From positions 82,330,383 to 82,394,382 of the forward strand of contig NC_035445.2 of assembly GCF_002127325.2 (NCBI RefSeq): a stretch of DNA of 64,000 bases. Direction: 5' to 3'. This document shows positions 1 through 10,385 of this stretch, in pieces (the first letter of the stretch is position 1; every line of letters begins with the position of its first letter). Under the pieces are notes generated by a model that had not been told where the DNA came from, searched no databases, and saw only the letters and a list, made by a program, of their open reading frames with translations. The position numbers were made by a program, and so were the translations under genes. This DNA is from Helianthus annuus. Taxonomy: Eukaryota; Streptophyta; Magnoliopsida; Asterales; Asteraceae.

Positions 1-3000
1 AGCCGACCTAAATCACTAATTTGAAACTGAGACTGAAGGAACTGTTTGAGCTTGGTAATTCCATCTTCATCATCCCCTGTAACTATGATATCATCCACAT
101 AAACAACTAAGATGATCCTTCGACCCTGATGATGTCTGAAGAATACAGAGTGATCATATGTACTACGAACCATTCCAAATTCTTCCATGACACTAGAAAA
201 CCGACCAAACCATGCTCTGGGAGATTGTTTAAGACCATATAAAGAGCGACGCAGTTTGCATACTTTGGATGCCTCCTCCTTAACAATGAACCCTGGTGGC
301 TGCTCCATATAAACCTCCTCCTCAAGAACACTATTAAGGAAGGTGTTCTTGACATCAAGCTGGTGGGGCGGCCAATGATGAATGGCAGCAAGAGCAATAC
401 AAATACGCACGGAGGGCATTTTGGCAACCGGAGAGAAAGTCTCGTCATAATCAATACCATAAGCTTGAGAGTAGCCTTTAGCTACCAAACGAGCTTTCAG
501 ACGATGTAGAGAACCGTCAGGGTTAAGTTTAACCGTGAAGACCCAACGACAACCAACAACATGCTTTCCTGGCGGAAGCGTTACAAGATCCCATGTATGA
601 TTAGTCCTTAAAGCCCCAAGCTCTTCTTCCATAGCTTGACGCCATCCTGGGTGAGCGAGAGCTGTCATCACATTTTTGGGAATCGGATAGGAATCAAGTG
701 AAGTGGTGAAGGCATGAGACTCCGTGGATAGGTGAGCATAAGCAACATAATCCTGGATGGGATAACGGGTGGTATGTCTAGGTTCTTTTCGAAAGGCAAT
801 AGGTATATCAGGATACGGTGCACCTGGAGGATCATAGGCAACGGTTTCTGCTAATGGTGAAACAGGTTCAGTGTTAGGTGGTGGAACTGTGGACGTACCA
901 GATGTAGAGGCTGGTTGTGAATCAAGAGTCTCTATTGTTGATTTCTTACCTCGCCTAGCATATGTGAAGAGTAATGGTGGAGGATCTGTCGGTAGCCCCG
1001 AATCTGCAGAGGTTGGAACTGTGGTGTCTGAGACTGGAGGGGTAGACGGAACAGAGGACAAAGGAACAACAGGGATGAAAGGAGATTCGGGAAGATCCAG
1101 TTCTGGAAATGGATCTGACACAGGAGTAGAGGATGTAGGAAAGAAGGGACATTCCTCATGGAAAGTAACGTCGGAACTAGTAAAGTAACGACGAAGAGAA
1201 GGACTATAACACCGATAACCTTTCTGGACACATGAGTAACCCACAAAGATACAACGAATGGCTCTGGCATCAAGTTTAGGGGTCCCTAGATGATGATCAT
1301 GAACATATGCAACACATCCGAATATTTTGGGTGGAAGTGGAAACATAGTTCCTTTACGAAAAAGGATAGAAAATGGGGTTTGACCATGAATGACGGGTGA
1401 GGGCATACGGTTAATAAGATAAGCGGCAGTAAGGACAGCGTCTCCCCAGAAACGATGAAGAACATGAGAATGAATCATGAGAGTGCGAGTGATGTCTAAT
1501 AAGTGTCGGTTCTTGCGTTCAGCGACACCATTTTGTTGTGGTGTGTAAACGCAAGACGACTCGTGAATAATGCCATTGGATTTTAAGTAAGAAGAAAAGT
1601 CGGTCGACAAATATTCTTTTGCATTGTCTGTACGCAAGGTTTTAATTGAGGTTTGAAATTGAGTTTTAACGTAAGCATGGAATTCACGAAATATTGAATA
1701 TATTTCAGCACGAGATTTCAATAGATAAACCCAAGTAGCACGCGAATAATCATCAATAAAGGTGATAAAATATTGAAAACCCAAAGTCGATTTTGTGGGA
1801 CATGGGCCCCAGACATCAGAATGCAAAAGTTCAAACAATGTACTGACTCGATTAGACACTCTAGGGGGATAGGGACGCCTGGTATGTTTACCAAGTTGAC
1901 ATGACTCGCAATGAAAATCAAAGGAAGATGGAAAATCCGGTCTCATTTGCCTCAGAACCGCTGCAGAAGGGTGGCCTAGCCGGTAGTGAGCCTCCCTGAT
2001 ACTGGAATCACATATGTTGGCTTTAGGGTGTGACGGTAAAGACATACGGTAGAGGCCTCCTGATTCAAAACCTATGCCAATCAGCCGGTTCGTCCCTAGT
2101 TCCTGAAAAATGCAGTGAGTAGGATAAAAGGTTACGGAGCAGTTATTTTGCTTGGTAATTTGACTTACCGAACAAAGGTTATCAGGGAATTTAGGAACCA
2201 ACAAGACAGAAGAAAGGTTTAGGTCTTTCAAATTACTAACCGATCCAATGCCACGGACTGGGCATGAGGATCCATCAGCAAGACGAACTGGTGGGTGAGA
2301 ACCAGTACGTAGGCTAGAAAGAAGATCCTGAATCCCAGTCATGTGATGAGTAGCTCCAGAATCAATAATCCAGGATAAGTCAAGATAAGAAAGTATACCT
2401 GAATTGACCAAGCTGGCTTGTGGGCTAGGAGCAGGTGACTGTGAGGCCAACAGTTGTTGAAGTCTACTGAGATCCTCCTCGCTCAACGTGTAGGCAGTAC
2501 CAGTAGTTGGGTTAGAACACGCACCAGTAGGAGAAGACTCACCAGTAGAAGCTAGTCGAGCTTTTGGTTGAGATCCAGGAGCACGGTTTGGGCAATTATG
2601 CTTTGTATGCCCTGGCAGCTTGCAATAATGGCAGTTGTTCGGGCAGTTGTACCTTGCATGTCCTGGTTCATGACACAAGTGACAGACAAGATTACCACCA
2701 TGTCCCCCAGTGCCTCGTCCAGTGCCTTTCTTCATATAAGAACTTTGCCATGTACCCTTACTGACCAAGGCAGACATATCGGTTGGAGATGCGTCCGGAC
2801 CATACATTTCGCGCAATAGGTGATATGTGGATGCCACAGATGAAATAGCGGTAGAGTTACTTAGCAATAATGGACGTGCACTTGCATACTTAGGTGATAA
2901 ACCAGCAATAAACATCATGACGTCCATTTTGGTGTTACGCTCCTCCTGAACCTTTAAATCAGCAGTAGGTGGGAAAAGAGCTCGTAACTCATCTTGAAGC

Positions 3001-3431
3001 TTTGAGAAACGAGTAAAATAATCGGTAAAGGTGGAGTCACCTTGTTCCGCCCGGGTGAAGGCTTGAACAACAGAATAGGCATGGGACAAAGATTCCTTAG
3101 CTGAGAAGGATGAAGACAGGTGGTCCCACATTGCCTTTACTGTAGGGAAGTTTTGAGCGATAGTGAGGACTTGTGGCTCCATGGAATTCCATAGAGCCAT
3201 TTGTATCCCACTATCGTCGATACGCCATTCCCGAGGAGTTGGATCAGGGGGTGGTTTTGTTAGATGGTCCTCTTTGTCCACACTAGCAAGGCCTTTTTGG
3301 ACAAAGAGGCTCCTAGAACTCCAGTTGCTCGAGTCTAGCTTAACAGGAATACGTAAAACGGAGGCATAGTTGATAATACCTGGAGCAATTTGGTTTTCCA
3401 CCGTATTCTTCTTATTTTTATTATCTCCCAT
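1..3431 (-). CDS. Copia gag-pol polyprotein, partial (C-terminus beyond window)
   Basis: The ATG at 3431 opens a frame with no stop down to base 3, about 1143 codons. Gag comes first, with two CCHC zinc knuckles (CHLCHEPGHARYNC, and CHYCKLPGHTKHNC about 25 residues later, near plus 2590-2705). The aspartic protease follows with WIIDSGATHHMTG near plus 2330-2375. Integrase has the HCESCQLGKH part of its zinc finger (about 1890-1920) and the catalytic region with FIDDYSR, the TDNAKEYLS region and YTPQQNGVAERKNR. Reverse transcriptase starts at about 600, with HQLDVKNTFLN and the catalytic YVDDIIVTG near 70-100. It breaks off just after the catalytic site. The protein would supply capsid, processing, reverse transcription and integration for the element. 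No frameshift or nonsense codon was seen in the visible part, unlike every other pol gene in the window. Confidence 0.93.
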   Translation of the reverse strand, partial: MGDNKNKKNTVENQIAPGIINYASVLRIPVKLDSSNWSSRSLFVQKGLASVDKEDHLTKPPPDPTPREWRIDDSGIQMALWNSMEPQVLTIAQNFPTVKAMWDHLSSSFSAKESLSHAYSVVQAFTRAEQGDSTFTDYFTRFSKLQDELRALFPPTADLKVQEERNTKMDVMMFIAGLSPKYASARPLLLSNSTAISSVASTYHLLREMYGPDASPTDMSALVSKGTWQSSYMKKGTGRGTGGHGGNLVCHLCHEPGHARYNCPNNCHYCKLPGHTKHNCPNRAPGSQPKARLASTGESSPTGACSNPTTGTAYTLSEEDLSRLQQLLASQSPAPSPQASLVNSGILSYLDLSWIIDSGATHHMTGIQDLLSSLRTGSHPPVRLADGSSCPVRGIGSVSNLKDLNLSSVLLVPKFPDNLCSVSQITKQNNCSVTFYPTHCIFQELGTNRLIGIGFESGGLYRMSLPSHPKANICDSSIREAHYRLGHPSAAVLRQMRPDFPSSFDFHCESCQLGKHTRRPYPPRVSNRVSTLFELLHSDVWGPCPTKSTLGFQYFITFIDDYSRATWVYLLKSRAEIYSIFREFHAYVKTQFQTSIKTLRTDNAKEYLSTDFSSYLKSNGIIHESSCVYTPQQNGVAERKNRHLLDITRTLMIHSHVLHRFWGDAVLTAAYLINRMPSPVIHGQTPFSILFRKGTMFPLPPKIFGCVAYVHDHHLGTPKLDARAIRCIFVGYSCVQKGYRCYSPSLRRYFTSSDVTFHEECPFFPTSSTPVSDPFPELDLPESPFIPVVPLSSVPSTPPVSDTTVPTSADSGLPTDPPPLLFTYARRGKKSTIETLDSQPASTSGTSTVPPPNTEPVSPLAETVAYDPPGAPYPDIPIAFRKEPRHTTRYPIQDYVAYAHLSTESHAFTTSLDSYPIPKNVMTALAHPGWRQAMEEELGALRTNHTWDLVTLPPGKHVVGCRWVFTVKLNPDGSLHRLKARLVAKGYSQAYGIDYDETFSPVAKMPSVRICIALAAIHHWPPHQLDVKNTFLNSVLEEEVYMEQPPGFIVKEEASKVCKLRRSLYGLKQSPRAWFGRFSSVMEEFGMVRSTYDHSVFFRHHQGRRIILVVYVDDIIVTGDDEDGITKLKQFLQSQFQISDLGR

Positions 3432-3968
3432 TTTAAACGATATTCAAACAGAACTCGAAAAAAAAGGCTGAAGTGGAATACGAACACGCGAACCGAGGCA
3501 GAAAAACAAAGTTGCTCAGATCGGAAAATTAACCTGACGGGATGGACGGGGAGGGAATTCCGACCAGACTGGCAAAAAACGGCGGCCGGAGAGGCAGCGA
3601 CGCGCCGTCACGCGCGGCGCGTGAGTTAGGGTGGCGGAAGAGGCGGTGGCGCGTGGAGCGGCGGATGGCGGCGCGGTTTGAGGGGTTTTGTAGATCGGGC
3701 GATGACGAGTTCAATGGTGGTGGCGGTGTATGTTAACTCGCCGGAAACAAGAACAGATCTGAAAAAGTAGGTGACGGGTGTTTGAACAGATTTGGAACGG
3801 GTTTTTAGGACAGAACTGGTGGTGACTGGAAATGGTATGAAGGAGAAACTCCGTTTCTGATGTGGAAGGTCAGACTAAGCTGCAACCATAGAGCATACTA
3901 CGAACTTTCTAAACTGAGAGCCGGAAATGGTCACCCGAATGAGGATATTCGTGAGCTAAGAAACCTTT
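3432..3968 (-). other. Untranslated leader of copia element A
   Basis: This stretch lies between the primer-binding site and the gag ATG. It includes a GC-rich patch (about 3540-3740) with several short open frames but nothing resembling a protein. I see no gene in it. Confidence 0.7.
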
Positions 3969-3981
3969 AGCTCTGATACCA
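3969..3981 (-). promoter_or_regulatory. tRNA-Met primer-binding site of copia element A
   Basis: On the minus strand the bases read TGGTATCAGAGCT, the standard initiator-methionine tRNA primer site of plant LTR elements. It abuts the CA end of the LTR with no gap, which fixes the inner LTR border. Confidence 0.93.
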
Positions 3982-4198
3982 TGTAAATGAGACTGGTATG
4001 GAAAGAAAAGAAATCTGAATTGTATTGATTGAATTGTGTATTTACAAATGAAGAGGGTCCCTCTATTTATAGGGGAAGGAGGGACCAACAAGAAAATATT
4101 AATTACATGTAGGGACACCTATAATTACATGTAGAGACCTCTAGTTAACAACTAGGTCCTTCAACTATTTACAACTAACAATATATATAGCATTTACA
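3982..4198 (-). repeat. 5' LTR of copia element A (217 bp)
   Basis: The LTR is bounded by a perfect 8-bp inverted repeat: TGTAAATG at 3982-3989 and CATTTACA at 4191-4198. It ends directly at the primer site. It contains one TATA box and is short, as usual for copia elements. Confidence 0.88.
4061..4073 (-). promoter_or_regulatory. TATA box in copia A LTR
   Basis: On the minus strand the sequence is CCTATAAATAGAG, a textbook TATA box about 70-80 bp before the inner LTR end, suited to start the genomic transcript. Confidence 0.75.
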
Positions 4199-5445
4199 GG
4201 AGTGATTTGAGGAAACTATTTTAAGTAAAGGATATGCAATAATTCTGATGAAGAGAATAATGGATGTAGAACAATCCATGGAGAGTAAGTCAAGGAGGAT
4301 TATCCGTAATACGCCCCCGCAAGATGGAGACTCTATTGGAGACGCCAATCTTGGATCTGAATTTTTGGAATGGACCTTTTGACAGTGGTTTAGTTAGGGT
4401 ATCAGCTGGTTGATCAGCCGTGTGAATATGAAACACATGTAACAAGCTGGCAGCCACTTTTTCGCGAACAAAGTGGTAATCAAGGGTGACATGCTTCATT
4501 CTTGAGTGATAAACCGGATTTGCACATAGATAAGTTGCCCCGGTGTTGTCACAGTATAAACATGGTGGGTCTATAATGGTGACATGTAGCTCGTGTAAGA
4601 GATTTTGAACCCAAGCAATCTCCGCAGCAGCATTTGCTAGGGCCTTATACTCGGCTTCCGTAGAGGATCTTGAGACTGTCTTTTGCCGAGTGGATTTCCA
4701 GGAAATAATGTTTGCACCAAGATACAAGATGTAGGCCGATGTGGACCGTCCTCCATCGTTGACTCCACCCCAATCCGAGTCGGCAAATGCATTGATAATA
4801 TGCGGAGTGTTTTTGTTAAGAAACAACCCGTAATAAATTGTACCTTTTAGATACCGTAGAGCTCGTTTAAGGGCCTGCATATGCTTTGTTGTTGGAGCAT
4901 GCATGTATTGCGATAGTTTGTTTACCGCAAAGCACACATCTAGTCGTGTAAAGGCCAAGTACTGAAGAGAGCCAAGGATCTTGCGGTATGGAGTTGGATC
5001 AATACGAGTGGACCCGTCATCAGGTGAGAGCGGTTCAGAAGAGCTTAGTGGTGTAGACACATCTTTTGCTCCATCCATATGAACAGTTTGCAGGAGGTCC
5101 GAAATATGTCTATGTTGAGACAAGAACAAACCAGAACTTGTTGGGATGACTTCAATCCCCAAGAATTGATGAAGTGGACCAAGATCTTTGATTGAGAACC
5201 TGCTGGATAATTTAGCCACAAAGTCCTCTATAAATTTTGTGCAATTTCCTGTTAAGACAATATCATCCACATATACCATAAAGTATATAGTTTTGCCATT
5301 GTGATGATAAATAAAAAATGATGCATCCGATTGTGATTTAGTGAAACCGCAAGATAATAGAAATGTGGTGAGTTCTAAATACCACGCTCGAGGTGCTTGT
5401 TTAAGTCCATACAAGGACTTTCGTAGTTTACATATATTGCATTTG
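4199..5445 (-). mobile_element. Ty1/copia element B, truncated 3' half
   Basis: This is the end of a second copia polyprotein plus about 90 bp of 3' sequence. It stops abruptly on the left at the LTR of element A and on the right at about 5445, where a dispersed repeat begins. No LTR of its own is visible. Its protein differs clearly from that of element A, so it is another family. The simplest reading is that A inserted just downstream of its stop codon and that its 5' half was lost earlier. Confidence 0.82.
4290..5443 (-). pseudogene. Copia reverse transcriptase C-terminal part and RNase H, 5'-truncated
   Basis: About 380 codons remain open. They begin within the conserved [18 protein letters not shown] block of reverse transcriptase, carry the catalytic [13 protein letters not shown] motif, and run through connection and RNase H domains ([29 protein letters not shown]). 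The ending [13 protein letters not shown] is typical of the copia C-terminus. There is no internal stop, but the first two thirds of the polyprotein (gag, protease, integrase and the N-terminal RT) are missing. It cannot act alone and no start codon of its own is expected; the leucine codon TTG at 5412-5414 lies inside the conserved block and is not a real start. Confidence 0.88.
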
Positions 5446-5590
5446 TGGCTAAATTATAAAAATGGAGTAATGGGAAATTACGCGAAGCAATGGATTTGTG
5501 GTGTGACAATTGCATCTTAGGGTGATGGTAGATGCCTCACCTGAATTACAAGTGGTCTTAGACAGTTGCATTGTAATCACAACACATCAA
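5446..5590. repeat. Dispersed repeat of about 145 bp, second copy at 34888-35030
   Basis: The two copies are about 93-95% alike by eye over a block containing GGAGTAATGGG and GATGGTAGATGCCTCACCTG. A 25-base word at its right end (centred near 5565) also occurs exactly at 31988-32012, inside the gag relic. It sits right at the broken end of copia B. Family unknown. Confidence 0.8.
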
Positions 5591-6719
5591 CATTTTAATG
5601 ATGGAAACATTGAGGAAAAAACTACAATAACGCATAGATAATCATCTAAAGTAATACTTATAATTAGTAAAGTAATACGAGTTGTGAGAACTTAGAGAAC
5701 TCAGCCTTACGAAAATCCTTAAAAAAATCAACTTTTTCAAAAAAAAATCGTTTTTTTCTTTAATTTACAGCAGCCGTAAATGCTGTAAAAAGGTGTTGTG
5801 ATGCATATGTCATCAGCTTGTTACAGCTGTTGTAAGGGGTCGAAAACAAACTTCGAATTATTTTGTACTTTTTTTACACCCGGCTTTGAAACGTCTTAAA
5901 CTAGGGGTGTAAAAAATGGGGTCGAAACTCGCCCGGGAAGGACGAGTTCTCTAAACTCTCATAACTATAATTAAACATCAAAACTATGATCCTGCACTGT
6001 GTTCCTAAAAACTAACATCAAACTTGCTAAACATAAAACCTCTTATAATGCGCAACTTGCTAAACATCAAACATCCTATAAGGTGCAACTTGCTGAACAT
6101 CAAGCATCCTATAATATGCAATTGATCCAGCAAGTAACGTGCAGTTGAAAAATGTGCTAACATCAAACTCTAAGTGGACTGTTATATAGAAGATCATGCA
6201 ACTAATGTGTTGTTGACTGTGTAAACAGGTCAAACAGAGTGCAGTTGACTCTACAACCTGTTTGTGCACTATGATCGTCCCTACATGCATCTGCAATTGA
6301 TCCTATAACTAACATCAAACTCAATCAGTCCTATTAAAGGAAACAACATAACATGTACAAATAAACATGGACTCAAATTGTAGTTTACTATGTTAAATTA
6401 AACAACATAACATGAGAAAATAGTACACACAATGTTATGTTAAATTAAACAACATAATGACAAAATAGTACACACGCACTGAGTGTGTGTCAGGGTATTT
6501 TACCATTTTATTGGCTGAACATGTGTACTTGGTGGGTCCCAAAAAAGTTTGCTAATGGACAACTCTCCATATTTGAAAAGAATATGGTTAGAAAGGTGAG
6601 AATTTTATTTTTGAAATTAAAACTCAAAACTGCCTGCCTGACAAAGGCATAACCAAAGAAAGCAGAACAAGCAACAGAGCAGAAAAAATACGGCGTACAC
6701 AGCAAACCAATCAAAACTA
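5591..6719. other. AT-rich intergenic stretch with short tandem repeats, no gene seen
   Basis: Around 6020-6135 a unit of about 38 bp containing AACTTGCTAAACATCAAACA is repeated three times imperfectly. Around 6380-6480 a word containing AATAGTACACAC is duplicated. I see no coding signal. Confidence 0.6.
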
Positions 6720-7514
6720 AAACTGCTTCTTACCCTCATCAAGCAGCTGCATCTCCTTGGTATTTGTTACTTCAACACACACAGTTTGCATCCATTCGCA
6801 GCAAATCCTAGGGGTTTTCTACTCAATTTGGTACTTTCTTTACCGTTCATCTCATCAGGTTCTTATCCTATATTAATTCATGTAACAATTTCACCTCATG
6901 ATCATTATTAATTAATAATTCGTATCATAATGTTGTTGTTATATCAATATATCTGACACGTTTAGTTACTTTATCAATTATTCTATAATACATACAGGAA
7001 TTGTATAAAGTATGGGTGAGAATGGAAGACAACAGATTGGTAACAGAGAAAGGGTGTGGGACCGGAACTATAACAAGAATCAGCGAAGACGAGGGAACGA
7101 AAGAGACGATAGAAGTAATAACAATTATAAGACTAACAATAACAATAAGTATGATAAGGAGCGGGAGAATGGTGAGTTAGTTGTGTATAGGATATTATGT
7201 CCGGATTGGTTTATCAGGAGTGTGATTGGGAAGCCTATAGACTCGATTAGACAAGATACGGGGGCGAAGGTTAAGGTGGCGGATCCGTTTCCGGGGTCTA
7301 AGCATAGGGTGATAACGATTTATTGCTATGTTAAGGAGAAAGTGGATCTTGAGCCAGGTGATGAGCTTGGTCATACGGAGCCTATATGTGATGCTTAGGA
7401 TGCCCTTATCAGGGTGTATGTCGCGATTGTGAACGTGGTGGGATCAGGAGAGTGTCAGATTCTTGCCCCATCTAGTCAGTCTGCTCACCTTATTGGGACA
7501 GGGGGTGCAATGAT
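6720..7514 (+). pseudogene. KH-domain RNA-binding protein gene (HEN4-like), 5' half, broken
   Basis: A probable 5' UTR exon ends with CAG|GTTCTT at 6858/6859. An intron runs 6859-6997, and the coding exon starts with ATG at 7012. The N-terminus is Asn/Arg-rich, then comes YRILCPDWFIRSVIGK, the start of a first KH domain as in plant HEN4-like proteins. About six residues normally forming the GxxG loop after IGK are missing. A TAG at 7396-7398 interrupts the frame where the family has a glutamine. The frame then stays open into a second KH domain (ECQILAPSSQSAHLIG) up to 7514, where the LTR element is inserted, and resumes at 31882. The retained 5' UTR intron indicates a DNA-level duplicate, not a processed copy. 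KH proteins bind RNA; this copy cannot make a full product. Confidence 0.88.
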
Positions 7515-8089
7515 TGTAACACCCCGTGTTTTCGAATGTCAAAGTCAAAGTCAAAGTCCAAGTCAACTTTGACTTTCTTTGACTATAGATAGCCTATATT
7601 ATGTTTTAGTTGTATTCTGTGGAGTAAGTGCTGTAATCAGAAAGAATCGAAGTAATCGAATGTTTAATCAATGCAACCGATTTACGACTGTGAATAGTAG
7701 GAAGTAACAATGAGATAAATTTAATCAATCAATAATCAAGTTAATCGATTCATCAATCAAACTCGAGACTCGAATTATGCGAACTCTGGTATTGTTATAC
7801 GTGTGTGTGTGCCTTATGTGTTACTTGTGTGTGTTTACTCATATGTTTGGTGTGGTATTCAAGCGAATCAATCAAAAATCGAATCGAAACTCGAAAAGCA
7901 ATCGAACTCAACCGAAACCGACATCGAAACGTGACTTATAGAAGATTGTATGTTAGATATAGTAGTTGGGACTGAAAGTAATTTGACTATGAACTCTATC
8001 GTATTCATATCATCGTCCATCGAAATCGAAACATCGAAAATCGTCGCGAAATACTCAAGAGGGGTCGCGGATCGAACAGGAGGTATCCT

Positions 8090-9425
8090 GATCGAACAGG
8101 CCAGCCGATCGGCTAGCATCTTCCTAGCCGATCGAGCAGCCCATTCGATCGGAGCTCCCGGCCGATCGGCTGCCACTTTCCTCTTTTGGAGCCTATAAAT
8201 AGGGCTGTCATTGTCACACTTTCTATTTTTGGAAAGCTCTGACCGAACCAGCCTTCTTCTTCACCTTTTTCTCCGATTTCTCTCAACTCCGGTAAGTTTT
8301 CACTCTAATTCTTGTACGATTTTGATCACTACATGATTCTACACCTTTCTATCTTTCAAAACTCGATTTCTAACCGTGAAATCACCAAGATCTAAGTGTT
8401 CTTGGGTGATGTCATCACGGTGTTCTTGAAGAACACCAAACTTTGGCCTCATCCAACCATGAATAGCTTAGGTCTGACCGGTTTCCACATAAACAAACTA
8501 AGATTTGTAAGAAACTTAACATTTTTATGAATGATTTCCAACTTTTTTCAACCTTTACACTCGAAAACCTTAAAACCGGTAGAAACGGAGCTTGAACTGG
8601 CTAACTAATCATTCTAACAGCTAAGAGGTTCAAGATTCGGGTTCTATGTACAAGGTTCACCGATTTCGGGTTAAACGTCAACTTACCGTTCCGAGCAGTT
8701 CACCGGCTGGATTTGGGTGATTCCTGTCTGAACCGGTGTAACAAGTAAGAACCCACGTTCTACGGTTTAACTCGCCGTCAAGTTACCTTGAAAGCACGAC
8801 AAGTAATTAAACAGCCAAAAGTTAGACGAAAGGCCGACCAGGTCAGACTTGCTGGCCGAACGGCTAGGCTGTTCAAACAGCCCAGCCGATCGGACATGCC
8901 AGCCGATCGACCGGGCCAGCCGATCGGCTAGCACATGGCGTCTCACCTTTCAAACTTCCTGAGGTATGGTATTAACGAAGTGGTGTTCGATCGAATATGA
9001 TACTCGATTGGTGAACATGACTGTTCGGATCATGAGATACTATGCTTCAATACTTGATCGATTTTACAGCTCGTTCGTAGTAGGGAATGCCAGCCGATCG
9101 AACAGTCTGTTCGATCGAGCGACATCCTGTTGAGAACCACTTCTAAAGTTCCCAGCCGATCGGTTAAGCCGGCCGATCGAACGGACCGTTCGATCGATCG
9201 ACCTGAAAGGTAAGAACACTTTAGTGTTCTCATATACTACAATGAAAACTTCAAAAGTTCAAATCCTCAAACACAAACACACTAGAGGAAGAAACAATCC
9301 ACTCGAATGGCCCAGCCGATCGAGCCTACCGGCCGATCGAACAGGACTGTTCAACGGACATACCAGCCGATCGAACAGCCTGTTCGATCGAACCTGCCGT
9401 TCGATAGACCAGCCTATTCGATCCA
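8090..9425. repeat. CCGATCG / TTCGATCGA word clusters in the outer LTR
   Basis: Near-palindromic words built on CGATCG recur many times in four clusters (about 8090-8170, 8870-8940, 9090-9205, 9310-9425), often as inverted pairs (CGAACAG ... CTGTTCG) that could fold. Three of the clusters are present in the 3' LTR (30380-30930). Confidence 0.8.
8194..8202 (+). promoter_or_regulatory. TATA box of the outer Ty3 5' LTR
   Basis: TATAAATAG lies about 680 bp into the LTR. Its equivalent is absent from the 3' LTR because of the internal deletion there. Confidence 0.7.
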
Positions 9426-10372
9426 TTCACACTTGTTTACATTTCCGCGTTACTCATTGTTATGCTATCGAACTATTCAGGCTAATCCTACTCTCAGCGC
9501 TCCCTTCAATCCATAATCAATCACTGTGAGTATACTCGATCCCTTTTTGCTTTTAGCACTTTTGGGTGTTACATACGTTGCTTATATCAAAACACAATCG
9601 ATCACACTACCCAAACTATTTGAACGCTAACCAATATGCATGTATTACGTGACTTAATGAATGCTTGTTGATTGTGTTTACACGTGGAATGCTGTCTACC
9701 TGCCTTAACGACGTAGTACTATAGTTTGGACTCAGCACCCGTTCACACGGGGGTTGTTAAGGACAATTACTTGCATGGATTACGGTGGTAATCATGTATT
9801 GCGAACCGTCTCGGACGGTCAACCCGCAGTCATTGGTATCGATAGATCCATGTCGATAATTAACATGCTTCGTTTTCCTCTGTGTACGTGCTGGTTATGC
9901 GTAAACTATTCAAACTCTATATGCTATTATCAAACTTGTATGCTCACCTTTACATTATGTGTACTGACTTTATTTTAACGTATGTGACAGGTATTTAGGA
10001 TGCTTATTTGCTAGGAAAGCGAGGCTAGAATAAGTTTCTAGAAGCCCCCAACAAATGGTTGTCTGCCAAGAACAAGCGTCTGGGGCATAGTTGTCTGTAG
10101 ATCTTGTCCTCTGGCATTACAGCCAGAAAGTCAACAGAATAGGGGTCTAGAAGCAGATAAATAATTGCTGTAAGAATATTTGAATCTGAGTTGTCGGAAT
10201 AGAACTACTTGTTTGGTTGTTATCTGTAATAATATATTTGTTTATTCGGGATACGGTATGGGACGTATCTTTAACTGGATTTTATGAATAGTTGTTATGG
10301 AAACTTCTGGACAATCTGTTTCGCTCAGTGTCGCGCCCCGATGATTCCGCCATCGGTTGGGGTGTGACAGAT

Positions 10373-10385
10373 TGGTATCAGAGCC
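10373..10385 (+). promoter_or_regulatory. tRNA-Met primer-binding site of the outer Ty3 element
   Basis: TGGTATCAGAGCC begins three bases after the CA end of the 5' LTR. Confidence 0.93.

Larger units (their letters stand above)
1..4198 (-). mobile_element. Ty1/copia LTR retrotransposon A, 5' LTR to reverse transcriptase, cut by the window edge
   Basis: Reading the minus strand, a 217-bp 5' LTR (3982-4198) is followed at once by a tRNA-Met primer-binding site, an untranslated leader of about 540 bp, and one long open gag-pol frame that leaves the window at base 1. The order gag, protease, integrase, reverse transcriptase is the Ty1/copia order. The 3' LTR and RNase H lie outside the window to the left, so LTR identity and the target duplication cannot be judged; the five bases next to the LTR at 4199-4203 are GGAGT. 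The open frame over about 1140 codons implies a young, possibly still competent copy. The neighbouring copia remnant (4199-5445) has the same strand but a different sequence, so A is probably inserted in its 3' part. Confidence 0.92.
7515..10369 (+). repeat. 5' LTR of the outer Ty3 element (2855 bp)
   Basis: It is bounded by the target duplication on the left and the primer-binding site on the right. It carries a TATA box at 8194-8202 and four clusters rich in CAGCCGATCG and GTTCGATCGA words. It is 973 bp longer than the 3' LTR because the latter has lost the part equivalent to about 7787-8773. Several 60-100-codon open frames inside are products of the repeated words, not genes. Confidence 0.95.

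Noticed and set aside
107..460. 117-codon minus-strand open frame
   Set aside because: It is a shadow frame over the copia reverse transcriptase, whose true frame is open through the same bases.
871..1273. Plus- and minus-strand frames of about 105-113 codons
   Set aside because: They overlap the Pro/Ser-rich linker of the copia polyprotein; the composition, not selection, keeps them open.
9224..9529. Frames of 69-101 codons rich in Arg-Ser in the outer LTR (also 30736-31028)
   Set aside because: They arise from CGATCG words, are repeated in both LTRs and match no protein.
10373..10385. tRNA genes at the GGTATCAGAGC sites
   Set aside because: They are only 12-13 bases next to LTR ends; no cloverleaf follows. 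They are primer-binding sites.
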